Below, in pieces: positions 8,142 to 16,705 of a DNA stretch of 64,000 bases. The first letter of the stretch is position 1. Each line of letters starts with the position of its first letter. Under the pieces are notes generated by a model. The model was not told the origin of the DNA. It made no database searches and saw nothing but the letters and a program-made list of their open reading frames with translations. Source of the stretch: Novosphingobium sp. PC22D (lineage in GTDB: Bacteria > Pseudomonadota > Alphaproteobacteria > Sphingomonadales > Sphingomonadaceae); assembly GCF_002556635.1 (NCBI RefSeq), contig NZ_MWMO01000005.1, positions 124,001 through 188,000 on the forward strand. Direction: 5' to 3'. The translations under genes and the position numbers were made by a program.

Positions 8142-8726
8142 TTGCCCCACGATTTGATAGGGGGCCCGCCTTCCAGCAAACAGCAAGAGCACCGGCACCA
8201 CGGCCGGCAGGATGGTCAAGGGCACATCACGGTAGAGTGCGGCAACTCGAAGAAGCGATCCGTTGCGGATCCTTCGCGTCTTTGTTCTTCGTCTCGATTC
8301 AAAAGGCGTGCCCCCGCCCCTGCGCGATTTGCATGGCTCATCGGGATTATCATCGCGTTGACTTCGGCCCCGGCGATCGCATCGCCGCCGGCCTTCTCGG
8401 CCAGCGAACCGATCGTCACCGACACCGGCTACAGCCTCATCGAATGGCGCTCCGACGGACCGGTCAGCCTCGAGATCGCGCGCGCCGGCGGAGGCATGAC
8501 GCCGGACACGCTCTACGAAGGGACCAACAAGTCGTTCTTCATCTCGGGCCTCGCCAACGGCACCTACGACCTGACGCTGCGCGATGCCTCGGGCGCAGAG
8601 ACCAGCGCGGTCAGGCTCGAGGTCGCGCACCAGTCGCTGACGCAGGCGCTGTGGCTCGTCGCGCTCGGCGCGGTCGTCTTTCTCCTGATCGTGGCCACGA
8701 TCGCGAAGGGAGCGCGCGATGACTGA
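8142..8726 (+). CDS. secreted or membrane-anchored beta-sandwich (Fn3-like) protein
   Basis: First gene of the carbamoyltransferase-AsnB operon. A basic stretch and a hydrophobic segment (WLIGIIIALTSAPAIA) look like a signal peptide cleaved before SPPAF. A domain of about 90 residues follows whose strand pattern (YSLIEWRSDGPVSLEIA ... FISGLANGTYDLTLRD) resembles fibronectin type III. A C-terminal membrane helix ends in a short basic tail. The frame has no ATG upstream of the signal sequence; TTG 8142 or TTG 8154 are the only candidates, so the start is uncertain. The stop overlaps the symporter ATG by 8 bases. Family membership is inferred from pattern only. It probably displays a domain in the periplasm next to the transporter. 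Confidence 0.7.
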   Translation: MPHDLIGGPPSSKQQEHRHHGRQDGQGHITVECGNSKKRSVADPSRLCSSSRFKRRAPAPARFAWLIGIIIALTSAPAIASPPAFSASEPIVTDTGYSLIEWRSDGPVSLEIARAGGGMTPDTLYEGTNKSFFISGLANGTYDLTLRDASGAETSAVRLEVAHQSLTQALWLVALGAVVFLLIVATIAKGARDD

Positions 8727-10143
8727 GACACAGGCGCTTCTTCCTCCCACCCTGGGCTGGCTCCTGCTCGCGGGCTTCAGCGTGCTGTGGGTCGGCCTCG
8801 GGATCTACTGGGGCCGCCGCAACAAGAGCTTCGAGGACCATGCGCTCGCGGGCCGCAACATCGGCCTCGCGCTGGGCTCCGCAACCGCCGCCGCGACCTG
8901 GATCACATCGAACACGACGATGCTCGCGCCGCAGTTCGCGCTGCAGCTCGGCATCTGGGGCATGCTCGCCTATTCGACCGCCTCGTTCGGCCTGCTGCTG
9001 TTCGCGCCGATGGCGGGGCGCATCCGCACGCTCATGCCCAACGGCTATACGAGCGGCGATTTCTTCCGCCTGCGCTACGGGCGCGCGGCTTGGGCGATCT
9101 TCCTCGCCTTCACGCTGTTCTATTCGCTGACTTGGCTGGTGAGCATGGCGATGGCGGGCGGCATCCTGCTCAACGCGCTTTCGGGCATCGACTATGCCTG
9201 GGGGATGAGCGTGATCCTGGGCGTGTGCGTGCTCTATACGATGCGCGGCGGGCTCGCGGCGGTCATCGGCACCGACTTCATCCAGAGCATGATCATCCTC
9301 GCGGGCATCGTCATCGTCGGCATCGCGGTGCTGAGCCACGTGCCCGTCGCGGACATTCACGCGAACCTCACGGCCGAGCGCCCGGCGCTGCTCGACGTGC
9401 TGTTCCCGGCCGCGCTCATGGCGATCTTCAACAACCTCCTGTTCGGCCTCGGCGAGGTGTTCCACAACAACGTGTGGTGGAGCCGCGCCTTCGCGTTCCG
9501 CAAGGGCGTCGCCGGCAAGGCCTTCGCGCTCGGCGGGGTGATCTGGTTTCCGATCCCCATCGCCGCCGGCTTCATCGCGCTCGCCTCCGGCGCGCTCGAC
9601 GTTCCGGTGGCCGCCTCGGACATGGTCGGGCCGCTGGTGATCGCCGACGTGCTCGGCTTCGCGGGCGCGATCGGCATCTTCATCATCGTGTTCTGCTCGC
9701 TCGCCTCGAGCATCGACAGCCTGCTCGCGGCGACCGCGGACCTGCTGACCGAAGACGTCTATCGCCGCATGCTGCGCCCCGACGCGCCGCACGACCGGCT
9801 CAAGACGATGGCGCAGTACGTCACGCTGGGCCTGGGCCTGTTCACCTGGGCGGTATGTCTGCCCCGGATCGGCACGCTGGCGACGGTTCTGTTCTTCGCA
9901 GGACCGCTGGTCGGTGCTATGATCTGGCCGATCATCACCGGCCTTTACTGGCGCAGCGCGACGACTGTCGGCGCTGTCGGCGGGATGTTGCTCGGCGCGG
10001 CCGCCGGGCTCACCTGCTACTTCCTCATCGGCTGGTACACCGGCGCGCTCGTCGCCACCGCCGTTTCCATGGTCTGGGTGCTCGCCTGCGCCCGGCTTTC
10101 CAAGTCCCGTTTCGACTGGACCAAGCTGAAAGAGACCGAATGA
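8719..10143 (+). CDS. sodium:solute symporter (SSS family)
   Basis: 474 residues with about 13 hydrophobic helices, of the Na+-driven SSS/LeuT-fold class. Features include the early GRNIGLALGSATAAATWI segment and GDFFRLRYGR, and the late FCSLASSIDSLLAATADL segment, where Ser/Thr residues normally build the second Na+ site. The overall look is closest to the urea/DUR3-like and proline branches, but the substrate cannot be assigned. It overlaps its upstream neighbour by 8 bases and the next small ORF by ATGA. Its operon partners are a carbamoyltransferase and an amidotransferase, suggesting import of a ureido or amino compound. Confidence 0.85.
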   Translation: MTETQALLPPTLGWLLLAGFSVLWVGLGIYWGRRNKSFEDHALAGRNIGLALGSATAAATWITSNTTMLAPQFALQLGIWGMLAYSTASFGLLLFAPMAGRIRTLMPNGYTSGDFFRLRYGRAAWAIFLAFTLFYSLTWLVSMAMAGGILLNALSGIDYAWGMSVILGVCVLYTMRGGLAAVIGTDFIQSMIILAGIVIVGIAVLSHVPVADIHANLTAERPALLDVLFPAALMAIFNNLLFGLGEVFHNNVWWSRAFAFRKGVAGKAFALGGVIWFPIPIAAGFIALASGALDVPVAASDMVGPLVIADVLGFAGAIGIFIIVFCSLASSIDSLLAATADLLTEDVYRRMLRPDAPHDRLKTMAQYVTLGLGLFTWAVCLPRIGTLATVLFFAGPLVGAMIWPIITGLYWRSATTVGAVGGMLLGAAAGLTCYFLIGWYTGALVATAVSMVWVLACARLSKSRFDWTKLKETE

Positions 10144-10262
10144 CCTTTTCCATCGGCTTTCTCGAAGTCATCATCTACGGCTCGCTCGGCTGGTGCGCGC
10201 TGTCCGTGATCGGCCTGTCCGCAACGCTCGTGCGCGACATCGTGCGGGGAGAAACGTGGTGA
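10140..10262 (+). CDS. 40-residue single-pass membrane peptide
   Basis: ATG 10140 overlaps the symporter stop (ATGA) and the stop overlaps the next gene's GTG, so this small frame is locked into the operon by coupling on both sides. The product has one hydrophobic helix (GFLEVIIYGSLGWCALSVIG) and a short charged C-terminus (RDIVRGETW). Small SSS or SLC5-like subunits of this size are known for other symporters. I infer an accessory subunit of the SSS protein rather than an independent function. Confidence 0.7.
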   Translation: MTFSIGFLEVIIYGSLGWCALSVIGLSATLVRDIVRGETW

Positions 10263-11353
10263 ACCTTTCCGCCTCGCAAGTCGACCACGTCGCCGATCCG
10301 GCCCGCAAGGACGGCGGCATCATCGGCAATCGCCCCGATCCGGGCAGGTTCCTGGCGCGATCCCCCAAGCTCAAGGTGACGGTGCTCGACCGGCTGCACC
10401 ACGGCTCGGTGCTCTCGGCGACGCTGTTCGATCAGGAGTTGCTGGTCGAACTCGCCAAGCTCGCGGCCTATCTCCAGCTCGGCCAGTTTCCCGCCGGCCA
10501 CGCGCTCGAGGACAAGATCATGGCCGCCGCCTTCTTCGAACCGAGCACGCGCACGCGGCTCTCGTTCGAAAGCGCGATGCTGCGCGTGGGCGGCAAGACG
10601 ATCAGCGTGGCCGACGCCAAGACCACCGGCGTCGCCAAGGGCGAGAGCCTGCGCGACATCGGCCAGATGTTCAATTCCTACGCCGACGTGGTGGTCGTGC
10701 GCCACACCGAGCAGAAGGCGATCGAGGAGCTTACCGACTACCTCAAGATCCCGCTGATCAACGGCGGCAACGGCTCGGACGAGCATCCGACCCAGGCGCT
10801 CGCGGACTGGTATGCACTGCTCAAGTGGAATCCGGAAATCGCCTTCGGCCAGCTGCCCGAGAAATTCCGCCTCAACATCGGCATCATCGGCACTCCGGGC
10901 AACATGCGCACGGTCAAGAGCTTCCTGATGCTGGCGCTGCTGTTCCACGAGAACATCAACCACATCACGATCTTCTCGGAGATGGCCGACCCCTTGGGCG
11001 ACGAGATCCGCGAGTTGACCAACGCCAGCCCGATCGGCATCGATTTCTCGCGCAACCTCAAACAGAGCCTCGAGTATCTCGATGTCATCTACATGAACGC
11101 GATCGCCTTCCTGGGTGACGGCTATCGCTCGTTCGGCAGCGAGTTCGCGCTCGACAACGACAGTGCGCTCAAGCCCGACACCGTGATCCTCCATCCGCTC
11201 GCGCGCGGCCCCGAACTGTGCACCGGCCTCGACCAGACGCAGCACAATCTCTATTTCAACCAGGCCGACGGCGCGGTCTGGATACGCCAGGCGCTGCTCC
11301 TGTCGATCTTCGGCCGGGTCCGCGACGTCGTGCCGACCACTTTCCTCGCTTGA
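10259..11353 (+). CDS. aspartate/ornithine carbamoyltransferase-family enzyme, divergent
   Basis: 364 residues from GTG 10259 (GTG 10256 is also possible). The carbamoyl-phosphate loop FFEPSTRTRLSFESA and HPTQALAD are intact, so transfer of a carbamoyl group is expected. The second-substrate side differs from PyrB: the segment where PyrB has a TRVQ-type motif reads YMNAIAFLGDGYRS, and the usual HPLPR is HPLARG. The protein is also ~50 residues longer than typical catalytic PyrB, with an N-terminal extension and an insert around WNPEIAFGQLPEKF. It sits in an operon with a Na+ symporter and an AsnB-type amidotransferase and has no pyrC or pyrI neighbour, so a non-pyrimidine role is inferred. 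Confidence 0.85.
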   Translation: MNLSASQVDHVADPARKDGGIIGNRPDPGRFLARSPKLKVTVLDRLHHGSVLSATLFDQELLVELAKLAAYLQLGQFPAGHALEDKIMAAAFFEPSTRTRLSFESAMLRVGGKTISVADAKTTGVAKGESLRDIGQMFNSYADVVVVRHTEQKAIEELTDYLKIPLINGGNGSDEHPTQALADWYALLKWNPEIAFGQLPEKFRLNIGIIGTPGNMRTVKSFLMLALLFHENINHITIFSEMADPLGDEIRELTNASPIGIDFSRNLKQSLEYLDVIYMNAIAFLGDGYRSFGSEFALDNDSALKPDTVILHPLARGPELCTGLDQTQHNLYFNQADGAVWIRQALLLSIFGRVRDVVPTTFLA

Positions 11354-11413
11354 GCGGCGAAACCTTGAACGCGACGCTTTTGAACACGTCTTTGAAAACA
11401 GGAACCGACTGAT

Positions 11414-13354
11414 ATGTGCGGCATTGCCGGGCTGTGGAGCCCCACTCGCTATACCTCCGAGACCGAGGCTCATGCGCAGGCGATGGCCGATGCGCTCTAC
11501 CATCGCGGCCCCGACGGACGCGGCTTCCACTTCGACGAGGCCGAGAAGCTGGCGATGATCCACACCCGGCTGTCGATCATCGGCCTCAACGCGGGCGACC
11601 AGCCGATCTACGGCCGCGAGGACGACGGCACGAGCGATCTGATCCTCACCGCCAACGGCGAGTTCTACGACTACAAGCGCCTGCGCGGCCTGCTCCGCAC
11701 CGACGGCTACAGCTTCGCGACCAAGTCCGACAGCGAGATCGCGCTCAAGCTCTACGACAAGCACGGGCTCGACTTCGTCGACCATCTGCGCGGCGAATTT
11801 TCCTTCGCGCTGTTCGACCGGGCCAAGCAGCGGCTTATCCTGGTGCGCGACCGCTTCGGGGTGCGTCCGCTGTTTTACCACAAGGGCGAGGCCGGCTTCT
11901 TCTGGGGCAGCGAGATCAAGGCGATGCTCGCGCATCCCGATCTGCCGCGCGAGATGTGCCCGAAGGCGCAGCTTCACCAGATGATGCAGGTGATGGTGCC
12001 GGGCATGACGCTGTGGAAGGACGTGCACGCGCTCAAGCCGGGCCACATGCTTATCGTGCAGCGCAAGGGCGACGATTTCGAGCTCGAGGAACGGCAGTAC
12101 TGGGACGCCGAATTCCCGCTCGAGGGCGAGCATGACGAACTGCCCGACGAGGAGCATATCGAGCGCGTACGCGCCGCGCTGGTCGAATCGATCGCGTTCC
12201 GGCTCGAAGCCGACGTTCCGGTCGCCTGCTACCTGTCGGGCGGCATCGATTCCTGCTCGATCCTGGGCATGGCCGCCGCGATCCAGCAGTCGCCGGTCAA
12301 GGCCTTCACCATCTCGTTCGACGACGACCGCTACGACGAGGCGGCGATCGCCACCGAAATGGCCGAGAAGGCCGGCGCCGACCAGGACATCCTCAACATC
12401 AAGGCCGAGGATCTGTACGGTAAAAACTTCGAAGACGCGGTCTACTATTCCGAGCGGACCTTCTACAACACGCTCGGCGTCGCCAAGATGCTGATGAGCA
12501 AGCACGTCACCGACAGCGGCTACAAGGTCGTGATCACCGGCGAGGGATCGGACGAACTGTTCGGCGGCTATGCCCAGTTCAAGGCCGACCTGTTCCTGCA
12601 CGATCCCGAATACGCGCAGACCGCGGCGGGCGACGACATGAAGAAGCGCAACGCGATCTTCTCGGGCTCGGTGCTCGCCGAACAGCAGATCAGCCACCCC
12701 GCCTTCGAGGAAGTGATGGGTTTCACCCCCTCGTGGATCCAGCCCTGGATGCTGGTGCTCGAACGCGTCAAGCCGCTGCTGTCCGAGGACTTCAAGGCCA
12801 GGCTCGGCGACTACGATCCGGTCGCGGCGATCGCCTACAGCCTAGACAGGTCGAAGCTCGACGGACGCCACGTGCTCGACAAGGTCCAGTATTCGTGGAT
12901 CAAGACCATGCTCGAGGGCCAGATCCTCAACTGGGGCGGCGACCGGGTGGACATGGCCAACAGCCTCGAAAGCAGGCCCGCGTTCCTCGACCACCACGTC
13001 GCCGAACTGGCGATGCGCATCCCGCCGCACGTGCGCATCCGCGACGGCATCGAGAAGTGGGTCGTGCGCGAGGCGATGAAGTATGTTCTGCCCGAAGTGC
13101 TCTACAAGCGAGAGAAGTTCGCCTTCATGGCGCCGCCCGCGCACACCGACGAGGCCAAGACCGCCGAGATCAACAAGCTGATCCTCAAGTGGCTGTCATC
13201 GGAAAAGCTCGCCGAGCTGGGTATCTTCGACGAAGAGAAGCTGACCGCCTCGATTGAGGACTACCGCAAGAGCGACGATCACACGCAGAACACGCGCAAG
13301 GACATCATCCTCAATCACGCGATCGGCCTGCACGCGATCGGCGAATTGATCTGA
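11414..13354 (+). CDS. asnB: asparagine synthase-type glutamine-dependent amidotransferase
   Basis: 646 residues. MCGIAGLWSP provides the N-terminal nucleophile Cys2 of the class II glutaminase, followed by the usual PDGRGF and RLSIIGLNAGDQPI segments. The synthetase half has the ATP-pyrophosphatase loop YLSGGIDSCSI and GEGSDELFGGYAQF. The family activates a carboxylate as an acyl-adenylate and amidates it with ammonia from glutamine. It may be a genuine asparagine synthetase, but it follows a divergent carbamoyltransferase by 60 bases, so it could amidate that enzyme's product. Three TTGAA-type repeats (11365, 11380, 11392) lie in the gap. A strong hairpin ends the operon. Confidence 0.9.
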   Translation: MCGIAGLWSPTRYTSETEAHAQAMADALYHRGPDGRGFHFDEAEKLAMIHTRLSIIGLNAGDQPIYGREDDGTSDLILTANGEFYDYKRLRGLLRTDGYSFATKSDSEIALKLYDKHGLDFVDHLRGEFSFALFDRAKQRLILVRDRFGVRPLFYHKGEAGFFWGSEIKAMLAHPDLPREMCPKAQLHQMMQVMVPGMTLWKDVHALKPGHMLIVQRKGDDFELEERQYWDAEFPLEGEHDELPDEEHIERVRAALVESIAFRLEADVPVACYLSGGIDSCSILGMAAAIQQSPVKAFTISFDDDRYDEAAIATEMAEKAGADQDILNIKAEDLYGKNFEDAVYYSERTFYNTLGVAKMLMSKHVTDSGYKVVITGEGSDELFGGYAQFKADLFLHDPEYAQTAAGDDMKKRNAIFSGSVLAEQQISHPAFEEVMGFTPSWIQPWMLVLERVKPLLSEDFKARLGDYDPVAAIAYSLDRSKLDGRHVLDKVQYSWIKTMLEGQILNWGGDRVDMANSLESRPAFLDHHVAELAMRIPPHVRIRDGIEKWVVREAMKYVLPEVLYKREKFAFMAPPAHTDEAKTAEINKLILKWLSSEKLAELGIFDEEKLTASIEDYRKSDDHTQNTRKDIILNHAIGLHAIGELI

Positions 13355-13372
13355 TCCGGGCCTGACATGAAA

Positions 13373-13403
13373 CGGGGCGGAGGACACATAGTCCCCCGCC
13401 CCG
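13373..13403. terminator. bidirectional hairpin between convergent genes
   Basis: A 13-bp stem with one A.C mismatch (CGGGGCGGAGGAC pairs with GTCCCCCGCCCCG) and loop ACATA, 18 bases after the asnB stop and 28 bases before the end of the convergent surface-protein gene. Placement suits a shared terminator; neither side has a clear U-tract. Confidence 0.7.
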
Positions 13404-13431
13404 CTCACATGGGATCGCCGCCTGCGGGCAA

Positions 13432-15900
13432 TCACATCATCATACTGCTGCTGTCGGGCGTGAATTCGCCGAGCATATCGAGAACGCTGTCCGCGTTGTC
13501 GGCCATGACCATCTCCAGTTCGCCCGCGGCGACCGGAAGGTTGCCCTTGTAGCCCGCGGTGCCATCGGCCTCGCCGTCACCGGCACCCTGGCCTTCCTCG
13601 AGACTCAGACCGTGCAGAACGATCTCGCGCAGGTCGAGCATCGGGTCGGCACCGAGATCCTCGGCGGGCAGTTCGAACGACATGGTGTAGGACACCGTTC
13701 CGTCCTCGCCCGGCGTCGGGAAATCGCCCATGTCGTCGGTGAGCGGCAACAGCACCTCGCCGTAGTCGGGCAGCGCCTCGGCGAGTTCGACGTAGCCGTC
13801 GTCGTCCGCGTCAGCGTCCATGGTCGGGCTCATCGACTCTTGCACGTCGCCCATCTCGTCGGCCATGAAGCCGTGGATGTGCTGCGCGTGCATTTCGCCC
13901 GGTTCGAGGCCCTCGGCGTAGACGGTGACGGTGAGCGTATCGCTGTCCTCGTCGAAGCCGGCGAGCGCCATGCCGCTCACGCCCGACCCGTTGAGCTCGG
14001 TGAACGAGGTGGTGAAGAACATCTCGTCATCGGCGTAGGCGGTCTCGCCCGTGAGCTGCGCGACATCGGTGGCGAAGCCCAGCGGGAAATCGCCCATGTC
14101 GGGATTGGCGGCCGCGGTCAGCATGTCGAGCGTGTCGATCGCATTGTCCTCGGTGACCATCTCCAATTCGCCTGCTGCAACCGGGAGATTACCCTTGTAG
14201 CCGGCGGTGCCGTCGGCCTCGCCGTCGCCGGCGCCGTCGCCTTCATCAAGGCTCAGGCCGTGCAGGACGATCTCGCGCAGGTCGAGCATCGGGTCGGCGC
14301 CGAGATCTTCGGCGGGCAGATCAAAGGTCTGCGTATAGGCGACCATGCCGTCCTCATCCGGCGCGGGGAAGCCCCCCATGTCATCGGTGAGCGGCAGAAG
14401 AACGGGCCCGTAGACCGGCACGCCCTCGGCCAGCTCGATGAAGCCGTCATCGTCGGCATCCGCGTCCATGGTCGGCGTCATCGAATCCTGCACATCGCCA
14501 ATCTCGTCGGCCATGAAGCCGTGGATGTGCTGCGCGTGCTCCTGACCCGGTTCGAGACCCTCGGCGTAGATGGTGACGGTCAGTTCGCTGGTGTTCTCGT
14601 CAAACCCCACGAGCGCCGTACCGGTGACATCCGACCCGTTCAGCTCGGTGAACGAGGTGGTGAAGAACATCTCGTCGTCCAGGTAGGCGTCCTCGCCCGT
14701 CAGCGTTGCGACACTGTTGGCGAAAACCGTCGGGAAGTTTTCGTTGGCCTCGTCGTCGAGGTCGGTCACGTTGACGGTAATATCCTGGGACGACTGGTTG
14801 CCCTGATCGTCAGTCGCGATGACAGTGAAGTCATAGCTTTCCTGAGCTTCGAAATCGGGCGCCTGCAGGATTACGATCTCGCGGGTTTCGGCATTGATCG
14901 CAAACTTCTCGGCATCCTCTCCGGTAAGGCTGAGGGTAACGTCGCCGCCTTCCGGATCGGTCGCACCGGGCGTCAGCACCACCGTACCGGCCTCGACGTT
15001 TTCATCGAATTCGAAAGTGGTCGTGGCGTTGGCGAAGACCGGCGCCTCGTCGACATCCTCGATATTGATCGTCACGTCCTGGTCGGTCGAGTTGCCCTGG
15101 TCATCGGACGCGGTCACGGTGATCGCGTAGCTGTCCTGCGTCTCGAAGTCGGGAGCGGAGACAAAGGTCACTTCTCCGCTGTCCGCATCGATCGCGAAGG
15201 CGTCGGCATCGGTGCCCGAGATGCTGAAGGTGACGGGATCACCGTCCGGGTCCGTCGCATCGGCGTCGACGATCACGGCGTCGGTGCCGGTGTTCTCGTC
15301 GAAGGTCACGGAGTCGGCGACGGTCAGCGTCGGCGCCTCGTTCATGTCAACGGGCGGCAGATCATCGTCGTCATCATCATCGGTGAGAATGAGCACCGCG
15401 GCGCCGACCGCGGCGATCCCGAGCACGGGCAGGACCCAGCCGCCCATGCCTTCGCCACCGAACTGGAAGTACCCTTGCGAGCCGGATTCCGGAGCGGCGG
15501 TGACCGTATCGCCCGCGCCGCTCCAGGCGACTTCGACGGACTCGCCCATCATTTCGCCGAGCATGGCCGAATTTTCGGCCGCGAGTTGCTGCGGCGGCGC
15601 TTCGCCGTGCTGCGCGGCGCGCGCCTGCGCTTCGCCCTCACCCGGCTCGCGATCGGCCTCGGCGCGGCCATGTTCGGGCTCGTCCTCGTTGTCGCGTTCG
15701 ATCTTCGCCCATTCCACGTCAGCGAAGTCGCTGGGGGCGCTCGCCTCGGGGCCGGTGGCCTGGCCAGCTGCCGCGGCAGCCACCTTCTCGCCGTCTCGAC
15801 CTTGCGGCGCGCGCGTGTCCGGGTTCCTGGCTCGGGCGGCTTCGCTAGCCGCGGCGTTGACGGCGCCATCCTGATGGTCGCGGTGTGGATTGTCGCTCAT
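13432..15900 (-). CDS. large acidic surface protein with cadherin-like and tandem CHRD-like domains
   Basis: 822 residues. The first ~150 are disordered, Ala/Glu/Arg-rich, without a classical signal peptide. A hydrophobic segment (GGWVLPVLGIAAVGAAVLIL) comes next, then an Asp run, then two cadherin-like repeats (NEAPTLTVADSVTFDENTG... and EAPVFANATTTFEFDENVE...). The C-terminal half holds two near-identical 216-residue units, each with an AEGLEPG..HAQHIHGFMAD core typical of CHRD domains and an Asp-rich putative Ca2+ loop. The architecture resembles the N-terminal module and Ca2+-binding repeats of type I secreted adhesins, but no RTX or secretion tail is seen; it ends DSSSMMM. ATG 15900 follows an AGGAG site. 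It probably faces the outside of the cell; the binding partner is unknown. Confidence 0.75.
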   Translation of the reverse strand: MSDNPHRDHQDGAVNAAASEAARARNPDTRAPQGRDGEKVAAAAAGQATGPEASAPSDFADVEWAKIERDNEDEPEHGRAEADREPGEGEAQARAAQHGEAPPQQLAAENSAMLGEMMGESVEVAWSGAGDTVTAAPESGSQGYFQFGGEGMGGWVLPVLGIAAVGAAVLILTDDDDDDDLPPVDMNEAPTLTVADSVTFDENTGTDAVIVDADATDPDGDPVTFSISGTDADAFAIDADSGEVTFVSAPDFETQDSYAITVTASDDQGNSTDQDVTINIEDVDEAPVFANATTTFEFDENVEAGTVVLTPGATDPEGGDVTLSLTGEDAEKFAINAETREIVILQAPDFEAQESYDFTVIATDDQGNQSSQDITVNVTDLDDEANENFPTVFANSVATLTGEDAYLDDEMFFTTSFTELNGSDVTGTALVGFDENTSELTVTIYAEGLEPGQEHAQHIHGFMADEIGDVQDSMTPTMDADADDDGFIELAEGVPVYGPVLLPLTDDMGGFPAPDEDGMVAYTQTFDLPAEDLGADPMLDLREIVLHGLSLDEGDGAGDGEADGTAGYKGNLPVAAGELEMVTEDNAIDTLDMLTAAANPDMGDFPLGFATDVAQLTGETAYADDEMFFTTSFTELNGSGVSGMALAGFDEDSDTLTVTVYAEGLEPGEMHAQHIHGFMADEMGDVQESMSPTMDADADDDGYVELAEALPDYGEVLLPLTDDMGDFPTPGEDGTVSYTMSFELPAEDLGADPMLDLREIVLHGLSLEEGQGAGDGEADGTAGYKGNLPVAAGELEMVMADNADSVLDMLGEFTPDSSSMMM
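13480..14720 (-). repeat. two tandem 648-bp coding repeats (216 aa)
   Basis: The CHRD-like units of the surface protein repeat with a period of exactly 648 bases. For example, the same 8-base word ends at 14052 and 14700, and another ends at 13552 and 14200. The repeats are similar but not identical in DNA, with differences mostly at third positions, so the duplication is not recent or is under selection. Confidence 0.85.
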
Positions 15901-16292
15901 GGCGTGCTCCTAGGTTCGTGTGGCGAGCCCAGGGAAAGAAGAAACAAGAGATAGTATTATACCCTCTCCAAAGACCCATTATGAGCAAAAAGATACATAG
16001 CCGATCATCAATATGACTTATATGTGTCCGTTGCTATCGACCTAACGATGACGAATGGCGGATCGTTCCTCAGAGATTCAATTTAACTTTTGAGTATATC
16101 TCTGAAGCAGATCATCATATGTTATAATTTCTGATGGCGACCCAATTCCGAATCGCATGGAAGGGGATTCGTCTCGGTCATTTCTCCGGCACGGGAGGTG
16201 GCAGCCGCAAGATGCCTGCCACACCTCCGGCGCGGTTGCCCGCGCGCGAGGGGAAGGCAACGGCTTGTGCCCGCGCCCAACCTCTGAGCGGG
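15901..16292. other. AT-rich intergenic region
   Basis: About 390 bases without a believable gene. Roughly 15945-16140 is far more AT-rich than the rest of the window and has an 8-bp inverted repeat (TCAGAGAT at 16070-16077, ATCTCTGA at 16098-16105). At 16194-16228 a bulged hairpin (GGAGGTGGCAG pairing with CTGCCACACCTCC) could end the leftward GFA transcript. Confidence 0.5.
15956..15961 (-). promoter_or_regulatory. TATAAT -10 box of the surface protein gene
   Basis: Reading leftward, a perfect TATAAT lies 55 bases before the surface-protein ATG in an otherwise AT-rich segment. No convincing -35 sits at 16-18 bases, so the promoter may rely on an activator. Spacing to the AGGAG ribosome site is normal. 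Confidence 0.4.
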
Positions 16293-16700
16293 TCAGTTTC
16301 CGGTTTGGGCGGGACCCGGACGGTCGCGTTCGTATCGCCGCGTGCCGGGAAAGGCGGGCAACCAGCTTTCGCGGCGGATCGTCCACAGTTCGTAACCGGG
16401 CTCGAACCGGTCCGGCGTATCGAGCGCGCCGAGGTTGACTTCCACCTCGTCATCGCTGCGGCCAAAGACCGGCGAGCCGCAGCGCGGGCAGAAATGGCGC
16501 CCGCCAAAGGTGCCGACTTCGCCTTCGACGGTCACCGCGTCGGCGGGGAAAATCGCGGAAGCGTGGAACAGCGCGCCGTGGTGCTTGCGACAGTCCATGC
16601 AGTGGCACAGCCCCACGCGGCGGGGCTCTCCCCGCGCGATGAAGCGAACCGCGCCGCACAGGCAGCCGCCGGCGACCTCGCTCACCGCGCTGTCCGCCAC
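16293..16700 (-). CDS. GFA-family (CENP-V/GFA zinc-binding) protein
   Basis: 135 residues from GTG 16700. Zinc-binding cysteines are in GGCLCGAVRF, CHCMDCRKHHG and HFCPRCGSPVFG, the full set for the Mss4-like GFA fold. The family is named after glutathione-dependent formaldehyde activation but most members have no proven reaction. The start lies 5 bases after the stop of the carbamoylase-type hydrolase, so the two form an operon. A longer frame upstream overlaps the hydrolase and is not preferred. Confidence 0.85.
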   Translation of the reverse strand: MADSAVSEVAGGCLCGAVRFIARGEPRRVGLCHCMDCRKHHGALFHASAIFPADAVTVEGEVGTFGGRHFCPRCGSPVFGRSDDEVEVNLGALDTPDRFEPGYELWTIRRESWLPAFPGTRRYERDRPGPAQTGN

Positions 16701-16705
16701 CCCGC

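Noticed and set aside
10259..11353. Assignment as the housekeeping pyrB
   Set aside because: Second-substrate motifs differ, the protein is longer, and neighbours are a symporter and AsnB rather than pyrC; left as family-level call.
13612..15954. 780-codon plus-strand frame opposite the CHRD protein
   Set aside because: No recognisable domain; it arises from the third-position GC bias of the real minus-strand gene, whose tandem repeats and motifs are clear.
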